A stretch of 5,040 nt of DNA, taken from NCBI GenBank assembly GCA_023419655.1, contig JAEZXP010000162.1, positions 1-5,040 of the forward strand, in the 5' to 3' direction. This stretch comes from Bacillota bacterium. GTDB taxonomy: Bacteria > Bacillota > Clostridia > Lachnospirales > Lachnospiraceae. The position numbers were made by a program, and so were the translations under genes. How positions within the stretch are numbered: position 1 is the first letter of the stretch; the number at the start of each line of letters is the position of its first letter. This document shows, in pieces, positions 1 to 5,040 of the stretch. Under the pieces are notes generated by a model. It did no database searches and had not been told where the DNA came from. It saw only the letters and a list, made by a program, of their open reading frames with translations.

Positions 1-579
1 TACATGTTCCTCGGGGTCAAGGGCGATTCCTCCCAGGCGCCAAGCACCGTGGTTCCTGATATAACGATACCGTTTTTATCTGATATTCCTGTGCTGGGAT
101 TATTGTTCCGTCAAAATCTCATGGCATATATCGCAATTTTGAGTCTGATGTTTATCAGCTTTCTGTTAACAAAAACAAGGCTTGGATTGCGTATTAGGGT
201 TGCCGGTTATAACCCGGCCGCTGCAAGGGCAGCAGGAATCTCTGTAAATAAATACAGAGTTTATGCTTTACTTTTCTGTGGAGCATTTGCCGGGCTAGGC
301 GGAGCTTTCTTATCTATGGTGTATTTATCCTATTTTTCTGTTGGTATGGTTGCAGGCAAGGGCTTTATTGGACTGGCTGCTGAGGCTATGGGCGACGGTA
401 TCCCGATATTTACAGTCTTATTTGCTTTCCTGTTTGGTGCTGTTGATTATTTTTCTATCGGAGCGCAGTCGGTACTTGGTATACCCTATCAGCTTTTAAA
501 CACCCTGCCATATCTGATGGCTATGCTGTCCCTGGTAATCTATTCCGTTAAGAACCGTAACAAAAAAACACATAATTAG
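1..579 (+). CDS. Nucleoside/simple-sugar ABC transporter permease, BMP-associated type (C-terminal part, 5' end outside window)
   Basis: The reading frame is open from the first base, so this is the last 192 residues of a protein that starts upstream; the ATG at 4 is unlikely to be the true start. The visible part is very hydrophobic, with about five membrane segments. It carries the features of the BPD_transp_2 permease family: an extracytoplasmic loop ending in IPFLSDIPVLG, the cytoplasmic coupling-type segment LGLRIRVAGYNPAAARAAGI (about residues 60-79), then GAFAGLGGAFLS and GKGFIGLAAEAMGD. These resemble the second permease of BmpA/NupN-type nucleoside importers (YufQ/NupQ-like, usually just over 300 residues), so roughly the first third is missing. 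The C-terminus is a short basic cytoplasmic tail. In the membrane it would work with a partner permease, an ATPase and a lipoprotein binding protein, presumably encoded upstream. The next gene follows after 81 nt on the same strand. The family call is strong; the substrate (nucleoside versus another sugar conjugate) is inferred. Confidence 0.88.
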   Translation, partial: YMFLGVKGDSSQAPSTVVPDITIPFLSDIPVLGLLFRQNLMAYIAILSLMFISFLLTKTRLGLRIRVAGYNPAAARAAGISVNKYRVYALLFCGAFAGLGGAFLSMVYLSYFSVGMVAGKGFIGLAAEAMGDGIPIFTVLFAFLFGAVDYFSIGAQSVLGIPYQLLNTLPYLMAMLSLVIYSVKNRNKKTHN

Positions 580-632
580 GTTATTGAAGGCTTAGAGGCT
601 TATAAAAGATATACATAATAACAATAACCTAA
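576..632 (+). repeat. 11-bp perfect inverted repeat in the permease-ARH intergenic gap
   Basis: TTAGGTTATTG at 576-586 is perfectly complementary to CAATAACCTAA at 622-632, with a 35-nt loop. The left arm contains the permease stop codon (577-579) and the right arm ends 15 nt before the AGGAGA ribosome binding site of the next gene. No T-run follows, so it is not a typical intrinsic terminator. It could be an mRNA processing or stability hairpin that sets differential expression within the operon, or a spaced operator. Its role is inferred only. Confidence 0.5.
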
Positions 633-660
633 AATACATAATTAATTAGGAGACCGTAAC

Positions 661-2043
661 ATGAAAAAAGCATGGGAATTTGAATATGAGACAATGCAGA
701 ATTCACAACCTGTCATCTTAGAAGAAGACGAGCAGGGATGGAATTTCGCTGATAAAGTAGAAGAGGTGGAAGACGAATTAATCAAAATGAAATGGCACAG
801 TAATGTACCTGGCTCAGGGGCAACAGAGCATGTTATTATTGCTGCTATCCAAGATACGGAAAATATGGGATATGATATTTCTGAGGCTGAAAAGCTGATG
901 GAAGAAGGTCTTGCATGCTCAGAAAAAAATGATATTCTTGGAATGGCACGTCTAGGCTGCAGGGTATTTAACCGTTTGTCAAACGCACCCAAGCTTCCTG
1001 ACCACCCCTATTGGTCATACAAGGTTTATGACAGCTTTGATAAAATTCTGGAAGATGTATCCTTACCCATCTATTCCTATGATACATCCAAACAAGATTA
1101 TTTAGAAAGCACTTACTATGGATGGATGGCACAGATTTGTGCAGGAGCAGTCGGCACTGCTGTAGAAGGCTATACTACTGAGAATATCAGAAAGGTGTTT
1201 GGTGAAATCAATGGATATGTCAGGAAACCGAATACCTATAATGATGATATTACTTATGAATTTGCTTTCCTTAAGGCATTAGAAAGAAGGAGACAAAATC
1301 TGACAGCTTCCGATATAGCTGAGGAATGGGTGGCTCTCGTACCTATGGGTTGGTCAGCGGAGGATGTGGCGATAAAAAACATTAAGCTTGGAATTTATCC
1401 CCCGGAAAGCGGATATCAGAATAATCCGTACAGGGAATGGATTGGTGCACAGATGAGGGGAGCGGTATGTGGCATGGTGGCTCCCGGCAATCTGCAGAAG
1501 GCAGCCAGATATGCTTATATGGATGGAACTGTCTCGCACCATAATAATGGTATTTTGGGTGAAGTCTTTAATGCACTTTTAGTTTCTTTGGCATATGTCA
1601 AGTCAGATATAAGAGAAATTATTGAGGAAGTAATAGAGTGTATCCCAAAACATAGTGAATATTATGAGTTCATAAAAACAGCATTAGCGTATTGCAAGAA
1701 GTATAATGAATGGGAAGAGGCCTGGAAGGTATGTGAGCCTAAATTCATGAAATACAACTGGATTCATGCATATCCCAATGCCATGGCTGAGGTTATTGCC
1801 CTATGGTACGGAGAGGGTGATTTTGATAAGACCATGCATATCTCTTGTATGCAGGGCTATGATGTGGATTGCAATGCGGCTCAGATAGCAACTGTATTGG
1901 GAATCATGCACAAGAAGGACACCTTAAAGGAGCATTGGACAGGAGAAATCGGAGATGTACTTCACACTTATATGAGAAATTATAAGACAATCAGCATAAA
2001 TGAGCTTGCTAAGCTTACCGTATCCTTAGGCTCCAATAATTAG
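661..2043 (+). CDS. ADP-ribosylglycohydrolase (ARH) superfamily protein with N-terminal extension
   Basis: This is a 460-residue cytoplasmic protein with no signal peptide. The start is supported by AGGAGA at 648-653, 7 nt upstream. Residues 1 to about 150 are an acidic, probably helical extension I do not recognise. The rest follows the all-helical ARH fold: MAQICAGAVGTAVEG (156-170) replaces the usual G-x-x-GDALG; YNDDITYE (193-200) is the counterpart of the TDDT metal motif; GMVAPGNLQKAARYAYMDGT and VSHHNNGILGE (about 271-301) are typical mid-domain motifs; GYDVDCNAAQ (399-408) is the counterpart of GGDTDTNAA. The aspartates expected to bind Mg2+ (D195, D196, D401, D403) are kept, while the neighbouring threonines have become N194 and C404. 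Family members hydrolyse ADP-ribose or related ribosyl linkages. Placed between a nucleoside-type permease and ribokinase, this one more likely cleaves an imported ribosylated small molecule than a modified protein, but that is inference. Superfamily assignment is firm; the substrate is unknown. Confidence 0.85.
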   Translation: MKKAWEFEYETMQNSQPVILEEDEQGWNFADKVEEVEDELIKMKWHSNVPGSGATEHVIIAAIQDTENMGYDISEAEKLMEEGLACSEKNDILGMARLGCRVFNRLSNAPKLPDHPYWSYKVYDSFDKILEDVSLPIYSYDTSKQDYLESTYYGWMAQICAGAVGTAVEGYTTENIRKVFGEINGYVRKPNTYNDDITYEFAFLKALERRRQNLTASDIAEEWVALVPMGWSAEDVAIKNIKLGIYPPESGYQNNPYREWIGAQMRGAVCGMVAPGNLQKAARYAYMDGTVSHHNNGILGEVFNALLVSLAYVKSDIREIIEEVIECIPKHSEYYEFIKTALAYCKKYNEWEEAWKVCEPKFMKYNWIHAYPNAMAEVIALWYGEGDFDKTMHISCMQGYDVDCNAAQIATVLGIMHKKDTLKEHWTGEIGDVLHTYMRNYKTISINELAKLTVSLGSNN

Positions 2044-2082
2044 AGCCGGATTGACTTTGATTAACGGAAAGAAGGTAGCCAA

Positions 2083-2985
2083 ATGAAAGCATACATAGTT
2101 GGAAGCTTAAATATGGACCTGGTTCTGAATGTGGACAGAATGCCTCAACAAGGTGAAACGATGTTTGCTGAGTCCTTCTTCCAGAATTGTGGAGGGAAGG
2201 GAGCAAATCAAGCTATCGCCTGTGCCAGATTAGGGTCTGAAGTTTCAATGATAGGAAAAGTCGGTAATGATGGATATGGACAGAACATGATAGAAAACCT
2301 TAGACAAAACAGGGTTGAGGTATCAAGTGTATCCATCAGTGAAAATGCTCAAAGCGGGATTGCATTTATTCTTGTCAATAACGGAGATAATCGTATCATT
2401 TTAGAAAAAGGAGCAAATGCTCGGCTGACAAAAGAGGATGTTAATGTAGGGTTAGAAAAGGCCGGGAAGGGAGATATACTGGTTTTGCAATTGGAGGTGC
2501 CGCAGGACATAGTATTCCACGCCCTTAAGATAGCAGAACAGAAAAGGATGATTTCCATACTTAATCCTGCTCCGGCAGTTCCTTTATCAAAGGAGCTGCT
2601 GAAACTGGTTGATATCTTGATACTGAATGAAACTGAGGCGGAAGCCATTACCGGTATTCAAGATGAGAAGCAATGGATGGAAGCCTTGCGGGAGCTTGGA
2701 CTGTCAGATATCATTCTGACAATGGGAGGTAAAGGTTCGATTATGAGTAATCACGGCATATGTGAGCATATACCTGCCAGACAGGCTGAGGTTGTTGATA
2801 CAACGGCGGCGGGGGATACCTTTATCGGAGGTATTGTATATGCCCTGCAACATGGCTTTAATCTTGCGGCAGCCAGCCGGTTAGCTACAGTTGCTGCGAG
2901 TATAACGGTAACCAGAAGGGGAGCCAGTCAGTCAATACCTACTTTGGAAGAAGTGTTGGAAGCAGATAGATGTCTTTTTTTGTGA
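2083..2985 (+). CDS. rbsK: Ribokinase (PfkB family)
   Basis: This 300-residue cytosolic enzyme is predicted to phosphorylate D-ribose to ribose-5-phosphate with ATP. It is full length for the family (E. coli RbsK is 309). Substrate-binding signatures are present: GSLNMD (7-12), with D12, and GGKGANQA (37-44), the PfkB signature 1 region. NPAPA (161-165) and NETEAEAITG (182-191) follow. The nucleotide-binding TMGGKGS (213-219) comes next, then DTTAAGDTF (239-247) with the anion hole and catalytic base D245. The DTTAAGDTF string and the C-terminal VTRRGASQSIP are close to true ribokinases rather than fructokinases or adenosine kinases. GAAGG lies 7 nt before the ATG. It follows the ARH-like gene by 39 nt with no terminator, so the two are very probably co-transcribed and could supply and consume ribose respectively. 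The end of the gene contains a run of seven T (2975-2981) directly before the stop. Confidence 0.93.
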   Translation: MKAYIVGSLNMDLVLNVDRMPQQGETMFAESFFQNCGGKGANQAIACARLGSEVSMIGKVGNDGYGQNMIENLRQNRVEVSSVSISENAQSGIAFILVNNGDNRIILEKGANARLTKEDVNVGLEKAGKGDILVLQLEVPQDIVFHALKIAEQKRMISILNPAPAVPLSKELLKLVDILILNETEAEAITGIQDEKQWMEALRELGLSDIILTMGGKGSIMSNHGICEHIPARQAEVVDTTAAGDTFIGGIVYALQHGFNLAAASRLATVAASITVTRRGASQSIPTLEEVLEADRCLFL

Positions 2986-3002
2986 GCAGCACATATCGCC
3001 CC

Positions 3003-3017
3003 AAAAGGTGGATTATG
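3003..3017 (+). promoter_or_regulatory. Ribosome binding site and ATG that conflict with the downstream reading frame
   Basis: AAAAGGTGG (3003-3011) sits directly before an ATG at 3015-3017, at a spacing suitable for translation. This ATG opens only a 10-codon frame (stop at 3045-3047), whereas the long downstream frame begins at a GTG (3008) that lies inside the same purine-rich stretch and has no site of its own. One additional A in the A5 run at 3018-3022 would connect the ATG to the long frame. Confidence 0.5.
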
Positions 3018-3244
3018 AAAAAGAATTGCAAGAGTTTATACATATAAACGGATATGATAAAGTAAATGGTATTGTAGAGAATGAAAGCCTAATAGAGTTT
3101 TTTATGAACAGAGGGATGAAAAGAGCAGATGTAGAGAAGTTTCTCGCGATGCAAGCTAAAATAGCGCATCATTTATCTCAAACAGATACAATAAAGTCTT
3201 TCCTGAAAGTTCAGGGACTAATGATTACCTATGGAATTAAATAA
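3008..3244 (+). CDS. Small protein of unknown function, last gene of the ribokinase operon
   Basis: This frame encodes 78 residues from a GTG start, 22 nt after the rbsK stop and just before the terminator, so it is probably the last cistron. I do not recognise the family. The product is charged and predicted mostly helical, without signal peptide, membrane segment or cysteines. It has an acidic N-terminus (EKELQEF), a central helix with a basic patch (MNRGMKRADVEKFL) and a short hydrophobic C-terminus ending VQGLMITYGIK. Size and charge would suit a small soluble or regulatory protein, but no function can be assigned. The start is uncertain. No Shine-Dalgarno precedes the GTG, and the good one points to the out-of-frame ATG at 3015; a single-base difference in the A-run there would give a protein beginning MKKELQEF. 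The frame is also open upstream into rbsK. It may therefore be intact with a poor start, slightly frameshifted, or expressed by slippage. Confidence 0.55.
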   Translation: MDYEKELQEFIHINGYDKVNGIVENESLIEFFMNRGMKRADVEKFLAMQAKIAHHLSQTDTIKSFLKVQGLMITYGIK

Positions 3245-3256
3245 TAATAAAACCCG

Positions 3257-3310
3257 AACGTAAAAAACCTTCCGAGACTGAGTCAAAGTACAGGGAAGGT
3301 TTTTTACGTT
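3257..3310 (+). terminator. Intrinsic terminator of the permease-ARH-rbsK operon (probably bidirectional)
   Basis: AACGTAAAAAACCTTCC (3257-3273) and GGAAGGTTTTTTACGTT (3294-3310) form a perfect 17-bp stem with a 20-nt loop. The CCTTCC/GGAAGG core with A6 on one side and T6 on the other is the classic layout of an intrinsic terminator that can act from either side. It lies 12 nt after the last gene of the operon. The right arm and part of the loop recur in the 75-bp direct repeat near the end of the window. Confidence 0.85.
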
Positions 3311-3360
3311 AGTGATAAATCAAATAAATAAATATCAGTAATGCAATAATGAACATGCCA
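3286..3360 (+). repeat. 75-bp direct repeat, left copy
   Basis: This segment matches 4950-5024 at 72 of 75 positions (differences at 3316, 3334 and 3357), at a constant offset of 1664 bases. It begins in the terminator loop, takes in the entire right arm of the hairpin and continues through an AT-rich stretch ending GAACATGCCA. Similarity stops abruptly at both edges. It marks the left boundary of the two-gene VOC/TIM-barrel module. Confidence 0.9.
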
Positions 3361-3387
3361 AATTGTATCAAGTCTTTGAAGTTGAAT

Positions 3388-3416
3388 TTGCTGTTCTATG
3401 ACACATATTGTATAAT
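3388..3416 (+). promoter_or_regulatory. Putative sigma-70/SigA-type promoter for the VOC gene
   Basis: A perfect -10 box TATAAT (3411-3416) follows a weak -35 candidate TTGCTG (3388-3393) at the ideal 17-bp spacing. Transcription would begin near 3423, leaving an untranslated leader of roughly 80 nt before the VOC start. It lies after the operon terminator, which fits independent transcription. Confidence 0.5.
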
Positions 3417-3440
3417 TTAGAATATAGTGCGCATTGTGGT

Positions 3441-3468
3441 TAAGACATGCGAACTGCTCTTTGTCTTA
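3441..3468 (+). repeat. 7-bp inverted repeat in the VOC gene leader
   Basis: TAAGACA (3441-3447) pairs with TGTCTTA (3462-3468) across a 14-nt loop, within the predicted leader between the TATAAT box and the start codon. It could form a small hairpin or be a spaced binding site. The arms are short enough that chance is possible. Confidence 0.3.
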
Positions 3469-3505
3469 TATAGATAAAAGTAAATCCAATTTGAGGGGGT
3501 ATATT

Positions 3506-3847
3506 ATGAAGTTTGGAGGAGTATGTATAACGACCGGTGACGCGCTTCGTCTTGCGGAATTTTATACAATTGTTCTTCAAGAGGAGCCGTTTGTCGAAGG
3601 CAGCCATTACGGATTCGGTAATATAAGTGTATGGGACCCGGGCGACGTAAAGGTAGTGAGGGACAAGAATATATGGCTGCAATTTTTTGATGCGGACATT
3701 GATGCGTTATATGAGCGGTTATTGCGGGAAATCCCTGATATCGAGATAATCTCACCGCCCGAAAGGAAGCCGTGGGGCGCGTATTCGTTTTGGTTCCTTG
3801 ACCCTGACGGGAATAAAATCGCTGTTGCTCAAGACGTTAAAAGTTAA
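3506..3847 (+). CDS. VOC superfamily protein (glyoxalase / bleomycin-resistance fold)
   Basis: This is a 113-residue cytosolic protein. The ATG at 3506 is chosen because GAGGGGG (3493-3499) stands 6 nt upstream; the frame extends to an earlier ATG at 3434 that has no such site. The sequence shows one complete pair of beta-alpha-beta-beta-beta modules: FGGVCITTGDALRLAEFYTIVL (3-24), a middle strand region with IWLQFFDADIDALYERLL (56-73), and the terminal YSFWFLDPDGNKIAVAQ (93-109), in which DPDGN (99-103) is the family hallmark. VOC proteins include glyoxalase I, extradiol dioxygenases, fosfomycin and bleomycin resistance proteins and many uncharacterised forms, usually acting as dimers. The usual metal ligands appear to be missing here: the first-strand histidine position is V/C, and the glutamate normally after DPDGN-x-I is A106. 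A ligand-binding rather than metal-enzyme role is therefore plausible. Codons such as GCG, CCG, GAC and GGC are more frequent than in neighbouring genes, hinting at separate origin. It is transcribed alone, convergent with the next gene. Confidence 0.82.
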   Translation: MKFGGVCITTGDALRLAEFYTIVLQEEPFVEGSHYGFGNISVWDPGDVKVVRDKNIWLQFFDADIDALYERLLREIPDIEIISPPERKPWGAYSFWFLDPDGNKIAVAQDVKS

Positions 3848-3997
3848 AAATGATTCTATCGACTGTAATAATACGGGTGGCGTTATCCATATGGAAATGC
3901 ACATTCATGGACAGCACGTCACAATGAACTATAATTATGGAATAAGGGAAATAACACCGAAGATTTTTCATTACGTAGTAGGATTGTTCTCTGAATA

Positions 3998-4777
3998 TTA
4001 AAGCAGAGCAAGGTCAAGACCGCTTTGATACGATGTTTTAAGGAAACGTTCAAGTTGTTTGATATTCCTGGTTCCTCTATACTCTGTTTCAAGTGATAAA
4101 CAACCGTCATATGATGATTTATTTATTGCCTGCATCATCGCAGTCCAGTTTATTGCTCCTGTTAGTGGAATAGCATGTTCATCTTCATTACCATTATTAT
4201 CATGCAAATGGACGGCAGCCAGCCTATCGGCATACAGCGATAGCCAGTCAGTTTCTTTGCACCATAGATTGGCGTGACCTGTATCATAGCAAAAGGCAAT
4301 ATGCTTATCTTTGTAATTATCAAGTATATACCTGACGTGTTTATCGGTTCGGACATTTTCGATTGCCAATACAACATTATATTTTATGGCGTTTTCAATT
4401 AGCATTTCTATCCTGTTAAGGCCGATATGGGATATATCCGGCGGGGAATCACCGTTAGTCAGATGGATAACCATACACCTGATATCATGTGTATCGCAGT
4501 CCTTTATTGCTTCAATAAGTTCATTAGCTTTCTGTTCGCCATACGGGCCGGGTTTCCACAGAGAATTACTATGTTCCATTTCAGCGTGGACGTTTTCAAT
4601 ATGCAAATTATATTCTTTTGCTAAAGCAATCCGTTCTTTTCTTGTTTCTTTTTCGCCATCACCCCACCAGAGCATGAGTGAATGAAACCCCACCCGTTGA
4701 TATGTAGCGAAGCGTTCTTTTAAAGATAGAAAAGGCCATCCGTTTGCAGATGTTATACCTATTTTAGTTTTATCCAT
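3998..4777 (-). CDS. Sugar phosphate isomerase/epimerase-like protein (xylose isomerase-like TIM barrel)
   Basis: This 259-residue cytosolic protein belongs to the AP_endonuc_2 (xylose isomerase-like) TIM-barrel family. The start MDKTKIG at 4777 is preferred: AAAGGA lies 5 nt upstream, and the longer frame starting at 4867 would begin inside the promoter. Features in order are the first barrel strand KIGITSANG (5-13), VHAEME (63-68), MVIHLTNG (102-109), LAIENV with E140, CYDTGHAN with D165 and H168, AVHLHDN with H192 and D193, and LSLETEY with E230. E140, D165, H168, H192 and E230 match the divalent-metal ligand pattern of these isomerases and epimerases, so the protein is probably catalytic. 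Length is normal for the family. Substrates in this family range from keto-sugars and inositol intermediates to hydroxypyruvate, and nothing here selects one; the endonuclease IV branch is unlikely because the full three-metal set of motifs is not evident. The gene stands alone, convergent with the VOC gene, with no clear terminator in the gap between them. Confidence 0.85.
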   Translation of the reverse strand: MDKTKIGITSANGWPFLSLKERFATYQRVGFHSLMLWWGDGEKETRKERIALAKEYNLHIENVHAEMEHSNSLWKPGPYGEQKANELIEAIKDCDTHDIRCMVIHLTNGDSPPDISHIGLNRIEMLIENAIKYNVVLAIENVRTDKHVRYILDNYKDKHIAFCYDTGHANLWCKETDWLSLYADRLAAVHLHDNNGNEDEHAIPLTGAINWTAMMQAINKSSYDGCLSLETEYRGTRNIKQLERFLKTSYQSGLDLALL

Positions 4778-4782
4778 AAGAG

Positions 4783-4788
4783 TCCTTT
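4783..4788 (-). promoter_or_regulatory. Ribosome binding site that fixes the TIM-barrel gene start
   Basis: On the minus strand AAAGGA is followed by five bases and then ATG at 4777. No comparable site stands before the upstream in-frame ATG at 4867, which supports the shorter, 259-residue product. Confidence 0.7.
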
Positions 4789-4838
4789 CTGTATGGCGAA
4801 GAATATAAATCATAGAGGGTTCTTTAATATATACTACC

Positions 4839-4867
4839 ATTATAATCTTGATAATACTGATAATCAA
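4839..4867 (-). promoter_or_regulatory. SigA-type promoter for the TIM-barrel gene
   Basis: Reading the minus strand, TTGATT (4867-4862) is the -35, followed by a 17-bp spacer and a perfect -10 TATAAT (4844-4839). Transcription would start near 4832, giving a leader of about 55 nt before the chosen start codon. The position rules out translation from 4867. Confidence 0.7.
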
Positions 4868-4868
4868 G
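4847..4868. promoter_or_regulatory. Operator-like palindrome over the -35 and spacer of the TIM-barrel promoter
   Basis: The ends CTTGAT (4847-4852) and ATCAAG (4863-4868) are perfect inverted repeats, extending to 8 of 9 paired positions with one mismatch and a short centre. The 22-bp length and exact overlap with the -35 element and spacer are typical of a dimeric repressor site. No regulator gene is visible in the window. Confidence 0.45.
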
Positions 4869-4949
4869 CAGGTAAGGGGCTTTTCAAATTGATATGCTCA
4901 GTCTTATAAAATCAGCGGTTTATGGCTTGCAATGTTTTCATAATTTGTT

Positions 4950-5024
4950 AAGTACAGGGAAGGTTTTTTACGTTAGTGACAAATCAAATAAATAAATGTC
5001 AGTAATGCAATAATGAACATACCA
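4950..5024 (+). repeat. 75-bp direct repeat, right copy
   Basis: This copy matches 3286-3360 with three substitutions, two of them transitions visible at 4980 (C for T) and 4998 (G for A), the third at 5021 (A for G). It includes the terminator's right arm GGAAGGTTTTTTACGTT (4958-4974), but the bases before it do not supply the left arm, so no terminator hairpin can form here. It ends directly at the ribosome binding site of the next gene, and so lies in that gene's leader or promoter region. Confidence 0.9.
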
Positions 5025-5035
5025 GAGGAGTATAA

Positions 5036-5040
5036 ATGGA
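5036..5040 (+). CDS. Probable start of a further + strand gene, cut by the window end
   Basis: AGAGGAG (5024-5030) is a strong ribosome binding site, five bases before ATG at 5036-5038. Only the start codon and two more bases are visible, so the product is unknown. A weak possible promoter lies upstream (TATAAA at 4905-4910 with TTTCAA 17 bp before it). Confidence 0.45.

Noticed and set aside
642..992. Minus-strand open frame of 116 codons opposite the ARH-like gene
   Set aside because: It is antisense to a clearly coding region, serine-rich and low in plausibility, with no translation signals.
3257..3310. Terminal inverted repeat of an insertion sequence
   Set aside because: The arms are adjacent with a 20-nt loop and A6/T6 flanks right after an operon end, which is a terminator layout. 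No transposase is encoded in the window.
3434..3505. Longer N-terminus for the VOC protein starting at ATG 3434
   Set aside because: No ribosome binding site precedes it. The added residues are not VOC-like, the fold begins right after the 3506 start, and GAGGGGG precedes 3506.
3798..4001. Open frame of 67 codons on + overlapping the VOC 3' end and running to the TIM-barrel stop
   Set aside because: Its start lies inside the VOC gene without a ribosome binding site, the product resembles no family I know, and most of it covers the gap between convergent genes. A short coding remnant (from ATG 3891) cannot be excluded but is not supported.
4386..4685. Open frame of 99 codons on + antisense to the TIM-barrel gene
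   Set aside because: It lies entirely within the well-supported minus-strand gene, is rich in serine and cysteine as expected for antisense translation, and has no start signal.
4778..4867. Longer N-terminus (30 extra residues) for the TIM-barrel protein
   Set aside because: The upstream ATG coincides with the -35 box of the promoter, no ribosome binding site is present, and the first barrel strand follows the 4777 start directly.
3286..5024. 75-bp repeats as a target-site duplication or a CRISPR array
   Set aside because: Seventy-five bases is far longer than transposition duplications, and two copies 1.66 kb apart enclosing genes is not a CRISPR layout.

Overview
The window looks like a chromosomal piece of a low-GC Firmicute, most likely a Clostridia member of the Lachnospiraceae type. 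The DNA is AT-rich, ribosome binding sites are strong and purine-rich (AGGAGA, GAAGG, GAGGGGG, AAAGGA), -10 boxes are consensus TATAAT, and the proteins resemble Clostridia-type families. This placement is an inference from composition and protein style, not from a search.

Left part (1-3310), all on the + strand, reads as the tail of one operon. It holds the C-terminal part of an ABC permease of the nucleoside / BMP-dependent type (1-579), an ADP-ribosylglycohydrolase-superfamily protein with an N-terminal extension (661-2043), a canonical ribokinase (2083-2985) and a small unrecognised protein (about 3008-3244). A strong hairpin terminator follows (3257-3310). Together the genes suggest import of a ribosylated compound such as a nucleoside, hydrolysis of its N- or O-glycosidic bond by the ARH-like protein, and phosphorylation of the freed ribose to ribose-5-phosphate. 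The exact substrate cannot be read from the sequence.

Middle part (3311-4867) is a separate pair of convergent single genes, each with its own promoter. A small VOC (glyoxalase/bleomycin-resistance fold) protein lies on + (3506-3847), and a xylose-isomerase-like TIM-barrel sugar isomerase/epimerase lies on - (3998-4777). The VOC gene is visibly richer in GCG, CCG and GAC codons than its neighbours.

The most unusual structure is a 75-bp direct repeat, 72 of 75 identical, at 3286-3360 and 4950-5024. It brackets exactly this two-gene module. The left copy starts inside the operon's terminator loop and includes its right arm; the right copy carries the same right arm without a left arm. Eleven bases after the right copy a new + strand gene appears to start (ATG at 5036, AGAGGAG just upstream) and runs out of the window. 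The picture fits a two-gene cassette placed between the operon terminator and the next gene, with part of the terminator duplicated.

Other points: the start of the small gene after rbsK is contradictory (the only good ribosome binding site serves an out-of-frame ATG), and an operator-like palindrome overlaps the -35 and spacer of the TIM-barrel gene promoter. I recognise no RNA genes, CRISPR arrays or transposases. The gene-free stretches are all shorter than 300 bases.
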